Shown here: one piece after another, positions 19,101 through 26,489 of the stretch | How the letters are laid out: each line of letters begins with the position of its first letter | Position numbering within the stretch: the first letter of the stretch is position 1 | Assembly: GCF_017592555.1 (NCBI RefSeq) | Contig: NZ_JAGFNS010000045.1 | Coordinates: 1-47,492 of the forward strand | Direction: 5' to 3' | From: Actinoplanes flavus | Lineage (GTDB): Bacteria > Actinomycetota > Actinomycetes > Mycobacteriales > Micromonosporaceae | Length of the DNA stretch: 47,492 nucleotides | The notes under the pieces: model-generated | What the model was told of the DNA's origin: nothing | Seen by the model: only the letters and a program-made list of their open reading frames with translations | Databases searched by the model: none | Made by a program: the position numbers and the translations under genes

Positions 19101-19635
19101 CCCGGAACCGCTCCTGGACCGGGACGGGGTGTCTGCGGGCCAGCGCGGCCATGTTGACCAGGTGTTCCAGGGTGGGCAACAGTTCCCGTACCGTGTCCGG
19201 GCCGCAGGCGGGCAGCACCGCGGCGGCCTCCCGCGGCCCGTGATGGGTCAGCACGTCGCGGATCAGCCGGTCGGCGAGGTCCGGCCGGCGCAGCCGTCGC
19301 ACCCTGCGGTAGAGCCGTCGCCGGTCGACGGCCGTCAGATCCGCGATCCGCCCGGCGAGCGCCCCGGCACGCAGCGCGGCGTCGAGGGCCACCGCCCGCA
19401 GCGCGGGCACCGGATCACCGGCGAACTCGGCGATCGCCGCCACGTCCCGGCTCGACATCGCGGCGATCAGCGCGAGATGCCGCTCATACCGCCCACCCGA
19501 GCGCAGATCAGCGCAGACCGCCGCCCGGTCCGGTGCGATCTTGGCCCACGCGGCGACATGACGCAGCCGTTTCCGGTAGGGCAGCGGTTCAAGGACGGCG
19601 AGCAGTTCCCGGGTCGCCTCGATCATGAGCAGCAT
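16123..19635 (-). CDS. large HEAT-like helical repeat protein with minisatellite
   Basis: This is a 1170-residue cytosolic protein made mostly of degenerate helical pairs of HEAT type (for example VPALRAVALDAALRAG, RKEAVRLLGRYGPPGAMGTLLEAYR). No enzyme motif is visible. Such solenoids are scaffolds, and the partner is unknown. Near residues 912-1010 the solenoid is interrupted by about seven to eight copies of a 13-residue Gly/Ala-rich unit (RGAVGDAAGGGSG and variants). After it the helical repeats resume to the C-terminus. The ATG at 19635 is chosen because GGGGAG lies 4 nt upstream; ATGs at 19626 and 19647 are alternatives. The stop overlaps the convergent secreted-protein stop (shared CTAA), leaving no space for a terminator. 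Confidence 0.82.
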   Translation of the reverse strand: MLLMIEATRELLAVLEPLPYRKRLRHVAAWAKIAPDRAAVCADLRSGGRYERHLALIAAMSSRDVAAIAEFAGDPVPALRAVALDAALRAGALAGRIADLTAVDRRRLYRRVRRLRRPDLADRLIRDVLTHHGPREAAAVLPACGPDTVRELLPTLEHLVNMAALARRHPVPVQERFRERLAAAEPAHRTWIWYEAAQPILDGDPRVALDLLERYGPEDSLPSARHAYARLALIDPERVTALLSAPGRRAWLLRTPLRPSLLRRLAALPDERLARFARLIRDRSLPDLLAALPPGRRGAVYDAALADVDTGKRVPTVREMEVLPAAIRIREARRILALPVIRDDEAQVLTWSSFLDFPAASTALESAIRAGDANVRARGYALLVAAALRTRDPRTVAEVTARLRWLRNEHDPVRTAALTAFAGAARLLGPAAVDDLSAIAAGAIEARDASPAGISALGRLAAGVLHHHFDEPELVEWAVATIERTSTVWPVPSLHRLDLLRHGQEVMVFARLRPFVAAASARGSHRPLFALTAALGDRAHDLQDLQYMLRTAIADTHEAAEHWLDDRRTRAERVGEVLAIDPETARLPIVWETVCANRTDLLDTVLDAMKPAWVPDGVPYPERWLPRQQQRFVDLMERVVDTPGVPARERARALRAAAPVPEVGRELVRRHLDSPDVVLAEAALGALIWTDRPDLALPDLLAHAGGERARVALYAAARAVGHIPPSRLPGLLNTVLTGPAKVTSRKEAVRLLGRYGPPGAMGTLLEAYRLDGQHRDVRAAIVSTARRHLDVEESWTIIEAAAGGSREEHEAVLAAVPARVPVEHRPRYAALIVAACHASDREIRRAAYRELPRWAPWSGDLTEMLVDRITDLDEPLDGDEAARLMAHAGAGWLDGAFDRLAALDAAEGEPGRVAAGQAAVGGFDRVTAGDALGGLGPVTAGDTAGGGFGRGAVGDAAGGGSGRGAVGDAAGGGSGRGAAGDVAGGGSGRVAARDAAGGGFDRVVVGKAAGSEATRPDRPARRRIELIVRGAARRSSGVGRAELIPEIRRLAGRPGYLRLALATLVELGRLDNLDEIADRCAGRPVVAVDVAQRVGARLRQLPELIDADVLAPLISGLTARGDLPGGLLALSLARIGATFGWGRPWRDLLLALRAHPDPEVSDSAYEIDMG
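16607..16902. repeat. 39-bp in-frame minisatellite in HEAT-like gene
   Basis: About seven to eight head-to-tail copies of a 39-bp unit occur here. The central copies (about 16680-16800) are almost identical, with the core CATCCCCCACCGCACCGCGA on the + strand. Outer copies are more diverged, as expected for expansion from the centre by slippage or unequal recombination. Every unit length seen preserves the reading frame and encodes a flexible Gly/Ala linker. Confidence 0.9.
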
Positions 19636-19845
19636 TCTGCTCCCCATCACCCGTCCCCGCCCGCCCAGCCTCGACCAGCCGGCTCCGACCGCTGCCTCCC
19701 GAAAGCCAACCGCACCCAACCGGTTGACCCCCAACACCGTTTCACCCCACCGAAACAAACCCCACAACCAACCGCACTTGGCCGGCTGGCCGTGAGCGCT
19801 GTCCCCGGAGAAGTTGGGGCAGCGTTGCGGGCCAGGCGAAATGCT

Positions 19846-19884
19846 CGGGAGGCCGGGCCGCGGACGGTGCGGCCCGGCCTCCCG
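19846..19884 (-). terminator. 16-bp perfect hairpin after tau-like operon
   Basis: A perfect 16-bp inverted repeat (left arm 19846-19861, right arm 19869-19884) with a 7-nt loop lies 9 bp beyond the stop of the ABC ATPase gene. The stem is almost pure G/C and there is no T-tract. Such hairpins commonly serve as terminators in high-GC actinobacteria. Confidence 0.75.
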
Positions 19885-19893
19885 GGAAGGGGT

Positions 19894-20652
19894 TCAGACG
19901 GTGACGCGGTCGCGGATGGCCTGGCCCACCTCGGTGCGCAAAGCCGCGAACTCCGATGAGCCGCGGAGTTCGTCAGCGGTGACGCCGGTACGCGGGAGCC
20001 CGATCCGCAGGTCGAGCGCGATCTGCCCGGGCCGGGGTGTGAGGACCACGACCCGGCTGCCGAGGAAGACCGCCTCGTCGACGCTGTGGGTGACGAAGAC
20101 GCTGGTCCGGCCGGTTTCGGTGCTGACCTGCCGCAGGTCGTCCTGGAGCTTCTCGCGGGTGAGGGCGTCCAGCGCGGCGAACGGCTCGTCGAGCAGTAGC
20201 AGGGGGTTCTCGACGGCGAGGGCGCGGGCGATCGCCACCCGCTGCTGCTGGCCGCCGGAGATCTGCCAGGTGCGGCGGCGGGCCACGTCGTGCAGGCCGA
20301 CCCGGGCGAGGAGTTCGCCGACCTGGTCGGGGCCGGCGGGCAGGCCGGCGTATTCGAGGGCCAGCGCCACGTTCCCGCCGACGGTCTTCCACGGGAACAG
20401 CCGGGGCTGCTGGAAGACCAGGCCGGCGCCGCGCCCGGGGACCGGCGCCTGGCCGGCGGTGCGGACGGTGCCGACCGTGGGCTGTTCGAAGCCGGCGATC
20501 AGGCGCAGCAGGGTCGACTTGCCGCACCCGGACGCTCCGACGAGGACCAGGAACTCCCCCGCCGGCACGGTCAGGTCGAGCGGCCCGACGGCGGTGACGT
20601 CCCCGTAGGCGTGGGAGACGCCGTCCAGGACGATCGCGTCAGCCGAGGACAC
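19894..20652 (-). CDS. tauB: taurine/sulfonate-type ABC ATP-binding protein
   Basis: This is a 252-residue importer ATPase of the nitrate/sulfonate/taurine class. It has Walker A GASGCGKST, Q-loop LVFQQPRLFPWKTV (the LFPW form is characteristic of SsuB/TauB), signature ISGGQQQR, Walker B LLLLDEPFAALD and switch histidine in VFVTHSVDEA. The GTG start overlaps the binding-protein gene by 14 bp, and a strong hairpin follows the stop. This makes it the last gene of a permease-binding protein-ATPase operon read leftward. Assignment to taurine rather than another sulfonate rests on the binding protein and is moderate. Confidence 0.9.
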   Translation of the reverse strand: MSSADAIVLDGVSHAYGDVTAVGPLDLTVPAGEFLVLVGASGCGKSTLLRLIAGFEQPTVGTVRTAGQAPVPGRGAGLVFQQPRLFPWKTVGGNVALALEYAGLPAGPDQVGELLARVGLHDVARRRTWQISGGQQQRVAIARALAVENPLLLLDEPFAALDALTREKLQDDLRQVSTETGRTSVFVTHSVDEAVFLGSRVVVLTPRPGQIALDLRIGLPRTGVTADELRGSSEFAALRTEVGQAIRDRVTV

Positions 20653-21658
20653 CGGGCAGTCCCTTGACGTAGATCGCCTTCTGGACGTCGGCGAGCGCCG
20701 GCACGGCGTCGATCTTCTGCTGGGACTTGAGGAACTCGGCGGCGTCGACCAGGTTGTCGGCGAGCTTGCCGGGGTTGCCCTCGGTGCCCAGCCATTCCGG
20801 CGACGACAGTTCGGCCGGTTCGAGGAAGACGCCCTGCGACAGTTGGGCCTTGGCCTCGTCGGCGGACAGGTTGAGTTCGGCGCCGACCGCCTTGGCCGCG
20901 GTGCCGGGGTCGGTGCCGATGAGGTCGAGGGCCTGCGCCTCGACCTTGCGCCAGGCGTCGACGGCTTCCGGGTGGGCGGTGGCGAAGGCGGTGGAGACGA
21001 CGCCGAGGTCGAGGGTGGGCTTGCCGCCGGCGGCGAGTTCCCGGCTGGTGATCAGGACCTTGCCGGTCTTCTTGAGTTCGTCGAGCGACGGCAGCCAGCT
21101 GTAGGCGGCGTCCAGGTCGCCGCGGGTCCAGGCGGCCAGGATGTCCTGCGGCTCCAGGTCCACGATGGTCAGTTCGGTCTCCTTGACGCCGGCTTTGTCG
21201 AGCGCGGCGAGCAGGCTGTAGTGGGCGGTCGACGCGAACGGCGTGGCGACCTTCTTGCCGCGCAGCGACGCGATGTCGGTGACGCCGCTGTCGTTGCGCG
21301 CGACGAGCGCCTCGTTGTCGCCGGCCACGTCGAGGACGAAGGCGACCTGGTACGGAATGTTCAGCGGCGCCGACAGACCCCGGGCGACCGGGCTGGAGCC
21401 GATCGCCGCGATGTCGACGCTTCCCGCGACGAAGGCGGTGTTGATGCTGGCGCCGGAGTCGAACTTGGTCCAGGTGATCTTGTAGTCGGGCAGCGCCTTC
21501 TCCAGCAGTCCCTGGTTCTTGACGATCAGGTCGCCGGACGGGAACGCCTGGTAGGCGAGGCGGATGGTCTTGCGGTCCGGGTCGGCGCCACCACTGGCGG
21601 CGCCGTCGCCGCAGGCGGCGAGGAACAGGACGGAGACGAGGGCGAGGAGTTTCTTCAC
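20639..21658 (-). CDS. tauA: taurine-like substrate-binding lipoprotein
   Basis: This is a 339-residue lipoprotein with signal peptide MKKLLALVSVLFLAAC and lipobox LAAC. It has the periplasmic-binding-protein fold of the NMT1/SsuA/TauA family. IRLAYQAFPSGDLIVKNQGL opens lobe 1, and AAWTRGDLDAAYSWLPSLDEL followed by GKVLITS closely resembles the TauA segment in which a GD.DAAY..P..... loop lines the ligand site. GTG 21658 is preceded by AAAGGA with 8 nt spacing. It sits between permease and ATPase genes of the same operon. Ligand: an organic sulfonate such as taurine by family, not proven. Confidence 0.88.
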   Translation of the reverse strand: MKKLLALVSVLFLAACGDGAASGGADPDRKTIRLAYQAFPSGDLIVKNQGLLEKALPDYKITWTKFDSGASINTAFVAGSVDIAAIGSSPVARGLSAPLNIPYQVAFVLDVAGDNEALVARNDSGVTDIASLRGKKVATPFASTAHYSLLAALDKAGVKETELTIVDLEPQDILAAWTRGDLDAAYSWLPSLDELKKTGKVLITSRELAAGGKPTLDLGVVSTAFATAHPEAVDAWRKVEAQALDLIGTDPGTAAKAVGAELNLSADEAKAQLSQGVFLEPAELSSPEWLGTEGNPGKLADNLVDAAEFLKSQQKIDAVPALADVQKAIYVKGLPGVLG

Positions 21659-21676
21659 GGGGTCGTCCTTTATCGG

Positions 21677-22519
21677 TCAGGCGCGTCCGCGCCAGGGGAT
21701 GAGCTTGTTCTCAGCGGTGCGCAGCACGGAGTCGATGAGCAGGCCGGAGAGGCCGATGGCGAAGAGGCCGAGGACGACCACGTCGGTCTGGGAGTAGCGC
21801 TGGGCGTCGCGGATCATGCCGCCGATGCCGGGTACGCCGTTGATCGTCTCGGCGGCGACCACCGACGAGTAGGCGACGCCGACGGCGAGCCGGACGCCGG
21901 TGAAGATCTCCGGCAGGGCGCTGGGCAGCACCACGTCGCGGGTGGTCTGCCAGCGGCCGGCGCCGAGCGCGCGGGCCGCCTCGACGAGGCCGGTGGGCGC
22001 GCCGTGGACGGCGGCGGCGGTGGCCACGGCGACCGGGGGCAGCGCGGCGATCGACAGCAGCCACAGTTTCGGGGTCTCGTCGATGCCGAACCAGATGATG
22101 AACAGGCTGAAGTAGGCGAGCGGCGGCAGCGCCCGGATGAACGTGACGACCGGTTCGGTGACCACGCGCAGCCAGCCGATGGTGCCCATCAGCACGCCGA
22201 GGACGAGGCCGCCGACGATGCCGATGGCCGATCCGACGACGATCCGGCGGAGGCTGACGCCGAGGTGCTCGATGAGCAGGTGGCCGCTGTATCCGCGTAC
22301 CCCGTCGTGGGTGGTCGAGGTGGTGATGAGCTGATCCCAGACCGCGGAGGGTGGGGGGATGAAGGTGGGGTTGCGCATGATCCGCGCGGTGGTCTCCCAC
22401 AGCAGGTAGAGCGCGAGCAGCGCGAGGAACCGCAGCGCGAGGCGGCGGCGGAGGCCGCCGCCGGGCGCGAGCGCCGCGGTGGGCGCGGCCGGCGGCGCGG
22501 GTGCGACGAGGGTGGTCAC
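21677..22519 (-). CDS. tauC: taurine/sulfonate-type ABC permease
   Basis: This is a 280-residue inner-membrane permease of the SsuC/TauC type with about six helices. It shows the EAA cytoplasmic loop VEAARALGAGRWQTTRDVVLP that docks the ATPase and the terminal VLRTAENKLIPWRGR typical of the family. GTG 22519 has AGGAG 7 nt upstream. It is first in its operon and divergent from an amino-acid ABC operon across a 144-bp AT-richer region. A proline/alanine-rich N-terminus of about 25 residues is cytosolic. Confidence 0.92.
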   Translation of the reverse strand: MTTLVAPAPPAAPTAALAPGGGLRRRLALRFLALLALYLLWETTARIMRNPTFIPPPSAVWDQLITTSTTHDGVRGYSGHLLIEHLGVSLRRIVVGSAIGIVGGLVLGVLMGTIGWLRVVTEPVVTFIRALPPLAYFSLFIIWFGIDETPKLWLLSIAALPPVAVATAAAVHGAPTGLVEAARALGAGRWQTTRDVVLPSALPEIFTGVRLAVGVAYSSVVAAETINGVPGIGGMIRDAQRYSQTDVVVLGLFAIGLSGLLIDSVLRTAENKLIPWRGRA

Positions 22520-22663
22520 GGTTTCTCCTGGCAGAGGTACGCGGTAATGCCGACTATTCCTATCGCGTAGATGGACTTTCCGGCAATAGCCGTAACGATG
22601 TGTTTAAACATATATAGCCAGTAGGCATTGTGGGCTTACTGAGCGGCTGCCTAGCGTTTCGGC
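22520..22663. promoter_or_regulatory. divergent promoter of tau-like and amino-acid ABC operons
   Basis: This 144-bp gap is clearly AT-richer than its surroundings. For the leftward tau-like operon the minus strand reads TTGCCG (22586-22581), a 17-18-bp spacer and GATAGGAAT (TTCCTAT at 22557-22563 on the + strand), a plausible -35/-10. The same arrangement precedes the dipeptide operon at 40530-40558. Toward the rightward operon lie the perfect palindrome TGTTTAAACA (22601-22610), TATATA (22611-22616) and a direct repeat ATAGCC (about 22585 and 22614). A regulator probably binds here. No Shine-Dalgarno precedes the rightward ATG. Confidence 0.6.
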
Positions 22664-23572
22664 ATGACCCTGCTGATCCCGCAGCGGCCGAAGGAGGCCG
22701 ACGGCGAACTCGTCGTCGTGCCGGCCCGCCATCCGTGGAGATGGGCCGGCGCCGCCCTGGTGCTGGTGCTGCTCGCCCAGTTCGTCCACGGCCTGGCCAC
22801 CAACCCCGGCTGGGACTGGCCGACCTTCTTCGGGTACTTCCTGGAGGAGTCGGTCGTCGAGGCGCTGCTGCTCACCGTCGAGCTGACCCTCGCCGGCGCG
22901 GTCCTCGGCTTCCTCGGCGGCATCCCGCTGGCCGCGATGCGCCTGTCACCCAACCCGGTGCTGTCCGCGGTGAGCTGGACCTTCATCTGGGTGTTCCGGT
23001 CCGTGCCGCTGCTGGTGCAGCTGCTGTTCTGGGCGAACCTCGGCTACCTGTACGAGACGTTGCAGGTCGGCGTCCCGTTCGGGCCGGGGTGGTCGTTCCC
23101 GACGGTCAACCTGATCAGCTCGTTCGGGGCGGCGCTGCTCGGTCTGGCGCTGCACGAGGCGGCCTACGCCGGTGAGGTGATCCGGGCCGGGTTGCTCTCG
23201 GTCGACCAGGGTCAGCACGAGGCGGCGGCCGCGCTGGGCATCCCGAAGTGGCGGCAGTTCAGGCGGATCGTGCTGCCGCAGGCCATGCGCGCCATCCTGC
23301 CGAACGCCGCGAACCTGCTGATCAGCCTGCTGAAGAGCACGTCCATGGTCTACATCCTGGCGATCGGCGAACTCTTCTACCAGGTCCAGGTGATCTACGG
23401 GCGCAACGGCCGGGTGGTGCCGTTGCTGATGGTCGCCACCGTCTGGTACGTGATCCTCACCGCGCTGCTGTCGATCCTCCAGTACTACACCGAACGGCAC
23501 TTCGCCCGCGGCGCGCTGCGCACCCTGCCGCCCACCCCGTTCCAGCGACTCAAGGCGGCTCTGCGGAGATGA
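22664..23572 (+). CDS. polar amino-acid ABC permease
   Basis: This is a 302-residue permease of the HisM/GlnP (HisMQ) type with about five to six helices. The EAA motif HEAAYAGEVIRAGLLSVDQGQHEAA leads into ALGIPKWRQFRRIVLPQA, characteristic of cystine/glutamate/polar amino-acid importers. Downstream, its stop overlaps the ATPase start (ATGA). ATG 22664 lacks a ribosome site, so it could be leaderless or start differently. It is the first gene of permease-ATPase-binding protein-acetyltransferase. A single permease gene is present, so a homodimeric channel is expected. Confidence 0.93.
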   Translation: MTLLIPQRPKEADGELVVVPARHPWRWAGAALVLVLLAQFVHGLATNPGWDWPTFFGYFLEESVVEALLLTVELTLAGAVLGFLGGIPLAAMRLSPNPVLSAVSWTFIWVFRSVPLLVQLLFWANLGYLYETLQVGVPFGPGWSFPTVNLISSFGAALLGLALHEAAYAGEVIRAGLLSVDQGQHEAAAALGIPKWRQFRRIVLPQAMRAILPNAANLLISLLKSTSMVYILAIGELFYQVQVIYGRNGRVVPLLMVATVWYVILTALLSILQYYTERHFARGALRTLPPTPFQRLKAALRR

Positions 23573-24324
23573 TCGAACTCACCGGTGTGCACAAGTCCTT
23601 CGGGTCCGTCGAGGTGCTGCGCGGCATCGACCTCACGGCGCGGGCCGGCACGGTCACCGTGATCCTCGGCCCGTCCGGTTCCGGCAAGTCGACCCTGCTG
23701 CGCTGCATCAACCATCTGGAGAAGGTGGACCGCGGCACGGTCCGGGTGGACGGTGAGCTGATCGGCTACCGCCAGACCGGGGACCGCCTGCACGAGCTCG
23801 GCGAGCGGCAGATCCTCAGGCAGCGGGCCGGGATCGGCTTCGTCTTCCAGAACTTCAACCTCTTCCCGCACCTGACCGCCCTGCAGAACGTCGCCGAGGC
23901 GCAGATCTCGGCGCTCGGCCGGTACAAGGGCGTCGCCAACGAGCGCGCGCACGAACTGCTGGGCCTGGTGGGGCTCGGCGACCGGGCCGGCGCCTACCCG
24001 CGGCAGCTCTCCGGCGGGCAGCAGCAGCGGGTCGCCATCGCCCGGGCGCTGGCCCTGGACCCGAAGCTGATCCTGTTCGACGAGCCGACCTCGGCGCTGG
24101 ACCCGGAACTCGTCGGCGAGGTCCTCGACGTGCTGCACGCGCTGGCCCGGGCCGGCACCACGATGATCGTGGTGACGCATGAGATCGGGTTCGCCCGGGA
24201 GGCCGCCGACACGGTCGTCTTCATGGACTCCGGCCGGATCGTCGAGCAGGGGCCGCCGCACGAGGTGCTGGACAACCCCCGCCATGAACGGACTCGCGCC
24301 TTCCTCTCCAAGGTCCTCGTCTGA
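23569..24324 (+). CDS. polar amino-acid ABC ATP-binding protein
   Basis: This is a 251-residue ATPase of the GlnQ/HisP/TcyN class. It has Walker A GPSGSGKST, Q-loop FVFQNFNLFPHLTALQNV, signature LSGGQQQR, Walker B LILFDEPTSALDPELVGEVL and switch histidine VVTHEIGFA. The sequence NFNLFPH and the DPELVGEVL tail are characteristic of the polar amino-acid family. The ATG overlaps the permease stop, and a much longer open frame upstream is a shadow of the permease gene. The binding-protein gene starts 25 bp after its stop. Confidence 0.95.
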   Translation: MIELTGVHKSFGSVEVLRGIDLTARAGTVTVILGPSGSGKSTLLRCINHLEKVDRGTVRVDGELIGYRQTGDRLHELGERQILRQRAGIGFVFQNFNLFPHLTALQNVAEAQISALGRYKGVANERAHELLGLVGLGDRAGAYPRQLSGGQQQRVAIARALALDPKLILFDEPTSALDPELVGEVLDVLHALARAGTTMIVVTHEIGFAREAADTVVFMDSGRIVEQGPPHEVLDNPRHERTRAFLSKVLV

Positions 24325-24349
24325 CGTGTTCCAAGAATCGGGAGCTTTC

Positions 24350-25312
24350 ATGCGTACAAAATGGATGGTCGTGTCCGCGGTCCTGGCCTTGAGCCTCACC
24401 GCCTGCGCCGCGCCCGAGGAGAAGCCGGTGGCCGCGGCGGCGGCAGCCGCGCCCGCGCTGAACACCGGGCCGGAGCAGAACCGGATCGTCCCGGCCAAGG
24501 ACGAGGCGGCCGCCGCGCTGCTGCCCCCGGACGTCAAGGCGTCCGGCAAGCTGGTGATCGGCGTCGGCGCGGCCGGATCGGGCTTTCCGCCGCTCGCCTT
24601 CGCGGCCACCGACAACAAGACGCTGATCGGCAACGAGCCGGACATCGCGGTGGCCATCGCCGGCACGCTGGGCCTGGAGCCGGTGCTGGAGAACACCTCG
24701 TGGGAGAACCTGTTCATCGGCCTGGACAGCGGGAAGTACCAGCTCGGCGCGTCGAACATCACGGTCACCGAGGAGCGCAAGCTCAAGTACGACTTCGTCA
24801 CCTACCGGCTGGACAACCTGGCCTGGCTGGCCAAGAAGGGCTCCGGCCTGACCATCACCAAGCCGGCCGACATCGCCGGCAAGAAGGTGTCGGTCAGCTC
24901 CGGAACCAACCAGGAGAAGATCCTGGTGGAGTGGGCCGACGAGGTGAAGAAGGCCGGGCTGGCGCCGGTCGACATCAAGTACTTCCAGACCAACCAGGCC
25001 GTCTACCTGGCCCTCGGCTCCGGCCAGATCGACGTGCACCTCGGCCCCAGCCCGTCGGCGGCCTACCACGTGTCGACCACCGGGCAGACCGAGATCGTCG
25101 GCACCTACTCGGGCGCCGGCAAGGACCTCCAGGGGCTGATCGCGCTCACCACCAAGAAGGACAACGGGCTGATCAAGGCGTACGCCGCGGCGGTCGACAA
25201 GCTGATCGCCTCCGGTGACTACGCCAAGATCCTCCAGCGCTGGAACCTGGCCAACGAGGCCGTGCAGAAGGCCGAGGTCAACCCGCCGGGCCTGCCGATC
25301 GAGGGCAAGTGA
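24350..25312 (+). CDS. amino-acid ABC substrate-binding lipoprotein
   Basis: This is a 320-residue family-3 solute-binding protein with lipobox LTAC at about residues 16-19. An alanine-rich linker and the bilobed domain follow. Family landmarks include GFPPLAFAATDNKTLIGNEPDIAVAIA (lobe-1 ligand loop), WENLFIGLDSGKYQLGASNITVTEER and the hinge segment IAGKKVSVSSGTNQEKIL. ATG 24350 has GGGAG 5 nt upstream. The stop overlaps the acetyltransferase start (GTGA). Substrate is probably a polar or sulfur-containing amino acid, based on family and neighbours. Confidence 0.92.
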   Translation: MRTKWMVVSAVLALSLTACAAPEEKPVAAAAAAAPALNTGPEQNRIVPAKDEAAAALLPPDVKASGKLVIGVGAAGSGFPPLAFAATDNKTLIGNEPDIAVAIAGTLGLEPVLENTSWENLFIGLDSGKYQLGASNITVTEERKLKYDFVTYRLDNLAWLAKKGSGLTITKPADIAGKKVSVSSGTNQEKILVEWADEVKKAGLAPVDIKYFQTNQAVYLALGSGQIDVHLGPSPSAAYHVSTTGQTEIVGTYSGAGKDLQGLIALTTKKDNGLIKAYAAAVDKLIASGDYAKILQRWNLANEAVQKAEVNPPGLPIEGK

Positions 25313-25989
25313 CGCACCCGCTCGACGACCCCGCCTGGAACTCGCTGCACGGCGCGCACGCGCGGTTCGCGGTCGTGCACGGGCGGGCGGCCCGGTACGA
25401 CCACGAGGTGGCCCCGTTCCACGCCCTGTCCGACCCGGCCGACCCGAAGGCGTGGGACGACCTGGCGGAACTGGTCCCGCTCGGTGAGGCGGTCGTGATC
25501 CCCGGGGCGGGCGGGACGGCCCGTCCCGGCTGGGAGACGGACACCAGGATCGGCGGCGTCCAGCTGGTCGCCACGACGCTGCGGTCCGAGCCAGCGCCCG
25601 GGGCGGTGCCGCTCGGCGCCGCCGACGTACCGGAGATGCTGGACCTGGTCGAGCGCACCCAGCCGGGCCCGTTCCGGAAGCGGACCGTGGAACTCGGCAC
25701 GTACCTGGGGCTGCGCTCCGCGGACGGGCGGCTGATCGCGATGGCCGGGGAGCGCCTGCACCCGCGGGGGTGGACCGAGATCAGCGCGGTCTGCACCGAT
25801 CCGGGGTTCCGGAAACGGGGGCTGGCCACCCGGCTGGTGCGGGCGGTCGCGGCGGGGATCCGGGAGCGTGGCGAGATCCCGTTCCTGCACACGTCGGCGC
25901 GCAACGAGACCGCCATCCGGCTCTACCAGGGCATCGGCTTCGAACTGCGCAAACACACTGATTTCACACAGTACCGGCGCACCCGCTGA
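25309..25989 (+). CDS. GNAT-family N-acetyltransferase
   Basis: This 226-residue protein has a C-terminal FR47-like GNAT domain (about 95-220). The acetyl-CoA-binding segment is VCTDPGFRKRGLATRLVRAV (the R-x-x-G-x-A type), and the terminal motif is HTSARNETAIRLYQGIGF. The N-terminal 90 residues are a diverged GNAT half. Its GTG overlaps the stop of the amino-acid-binding protein, so it is in the same operon and probably acts on the imported compound. In Bacillus the ytmI locus couples an amino-acid importer to an acetyltransferase for S-modified cysteines. A parallel here is an inference. Confidence 0.88.
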   Translation: MTHPLDDPAWNSLHGAHARFAVVHGRAARYDHEVAPFHALSDPADPKAWDDLAELVPLGEAVVIPGAGGTARPGWETDTRIGGVQLVATTLRSEPAPGAVPLGAADVPEMLDLVERTQPGPFRKRTVELGTYLGLRSADGRLIAMAGERLHPRGWTEISAVCTDPGFRKRGLATRLVRAVAAGIRERGEIPFLHTSARNETAIRLYQGIGFELRKHTDFTQYRRTR

Positions 25990-26009
25990 CCCGGCTATCA
26001 TGCCGCACC

Positions 26010-26489
26010 GTGCGACTATTGAAGATCCTCTTCACGATGGTGATCGCCGTCACCGCGATCGCCGGGTGCGGGCTGTTCGAGAAGGGCGACAAGCAGGAAT
26101 TCGAACGGATCCTCGACGAGTCGGCGTCGTTCAGCGTCTTCCTCGACGACGACGTGACCGAGCAGCAGAAGGCGGACGTCCGGGCCTGGCTGGAGAACGA
26201 GCCCGGCATCACCGCGATCGCCTTCGAGGACAAGGCCGCGGCGTACGAGAGGTTCAAGGAGCTCTGGGCCGACGACCCGGAGTTCGTCGATCAGCTCAAC
26301 GAGGACTCCCTGCCGGAGTCGTTCCGGTTGACGACGAAGAACGCCGCCACCAGCCGCGAGATCCGCGACGGCCAGGCCGCCGACGAGTTGGAGGCGATGC
26401 CGGGCGTCCGGCAGGTCGTCTTCCCCTGCACCACCATCGAGGAGTGCCGCAAGCAGGTCGTCGAGCAGAACCAGGGCAAGCCGGCCTGA
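26010..26489 (+). CDS. orphan FtsX extracellular-domain lipoprotein
   Basis: This is a 159-residue lipoprotein with signal peptide and lipobox IAGC at about residues 17-20. The mature part matches the extracellular domain of actinobacterial FtsX: FSVFLDDDVTEQQKADVRAW opens it, then PGITAIAFEDKAAAYERFKEL, a short helix ending in FVDQLNEDSLPESFRLT, and a C-terminal strand GVRQVVF with two cysteines (PCTTIEEC). In FtsX this domain binds and activates peptidoglycan hydrolases, but here no transmembrane permease part exists. GTG 26010 lies 20 bp after the acetyltransferase stop, and its TGA abuts the convergent kinase stop (TGATCA). No clear ribosome site is seen. Confidence 0.82.
   Translation: MRLLKILFTMVIAVTAIAGCGLFEKGDKQEFERILDESASFSVFLDDDVTEQQKADVRAWLENEPGITAIAFEDKAAAYERFKELWADDPEFVDQLNEDSLPESFRLTTKNAATSREIRDGQAADELEAMPGVRQVVFPCTTIEECRKQVVEQNQGKPA

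Noticed and set aside
23248..23568. Longer N-terminus for the amino-acid ABC ATPase
   Set aside because: The extension is the permease gene in another frame; the ATPase domain begins at ATG 23569, which overlaps the permease stop.
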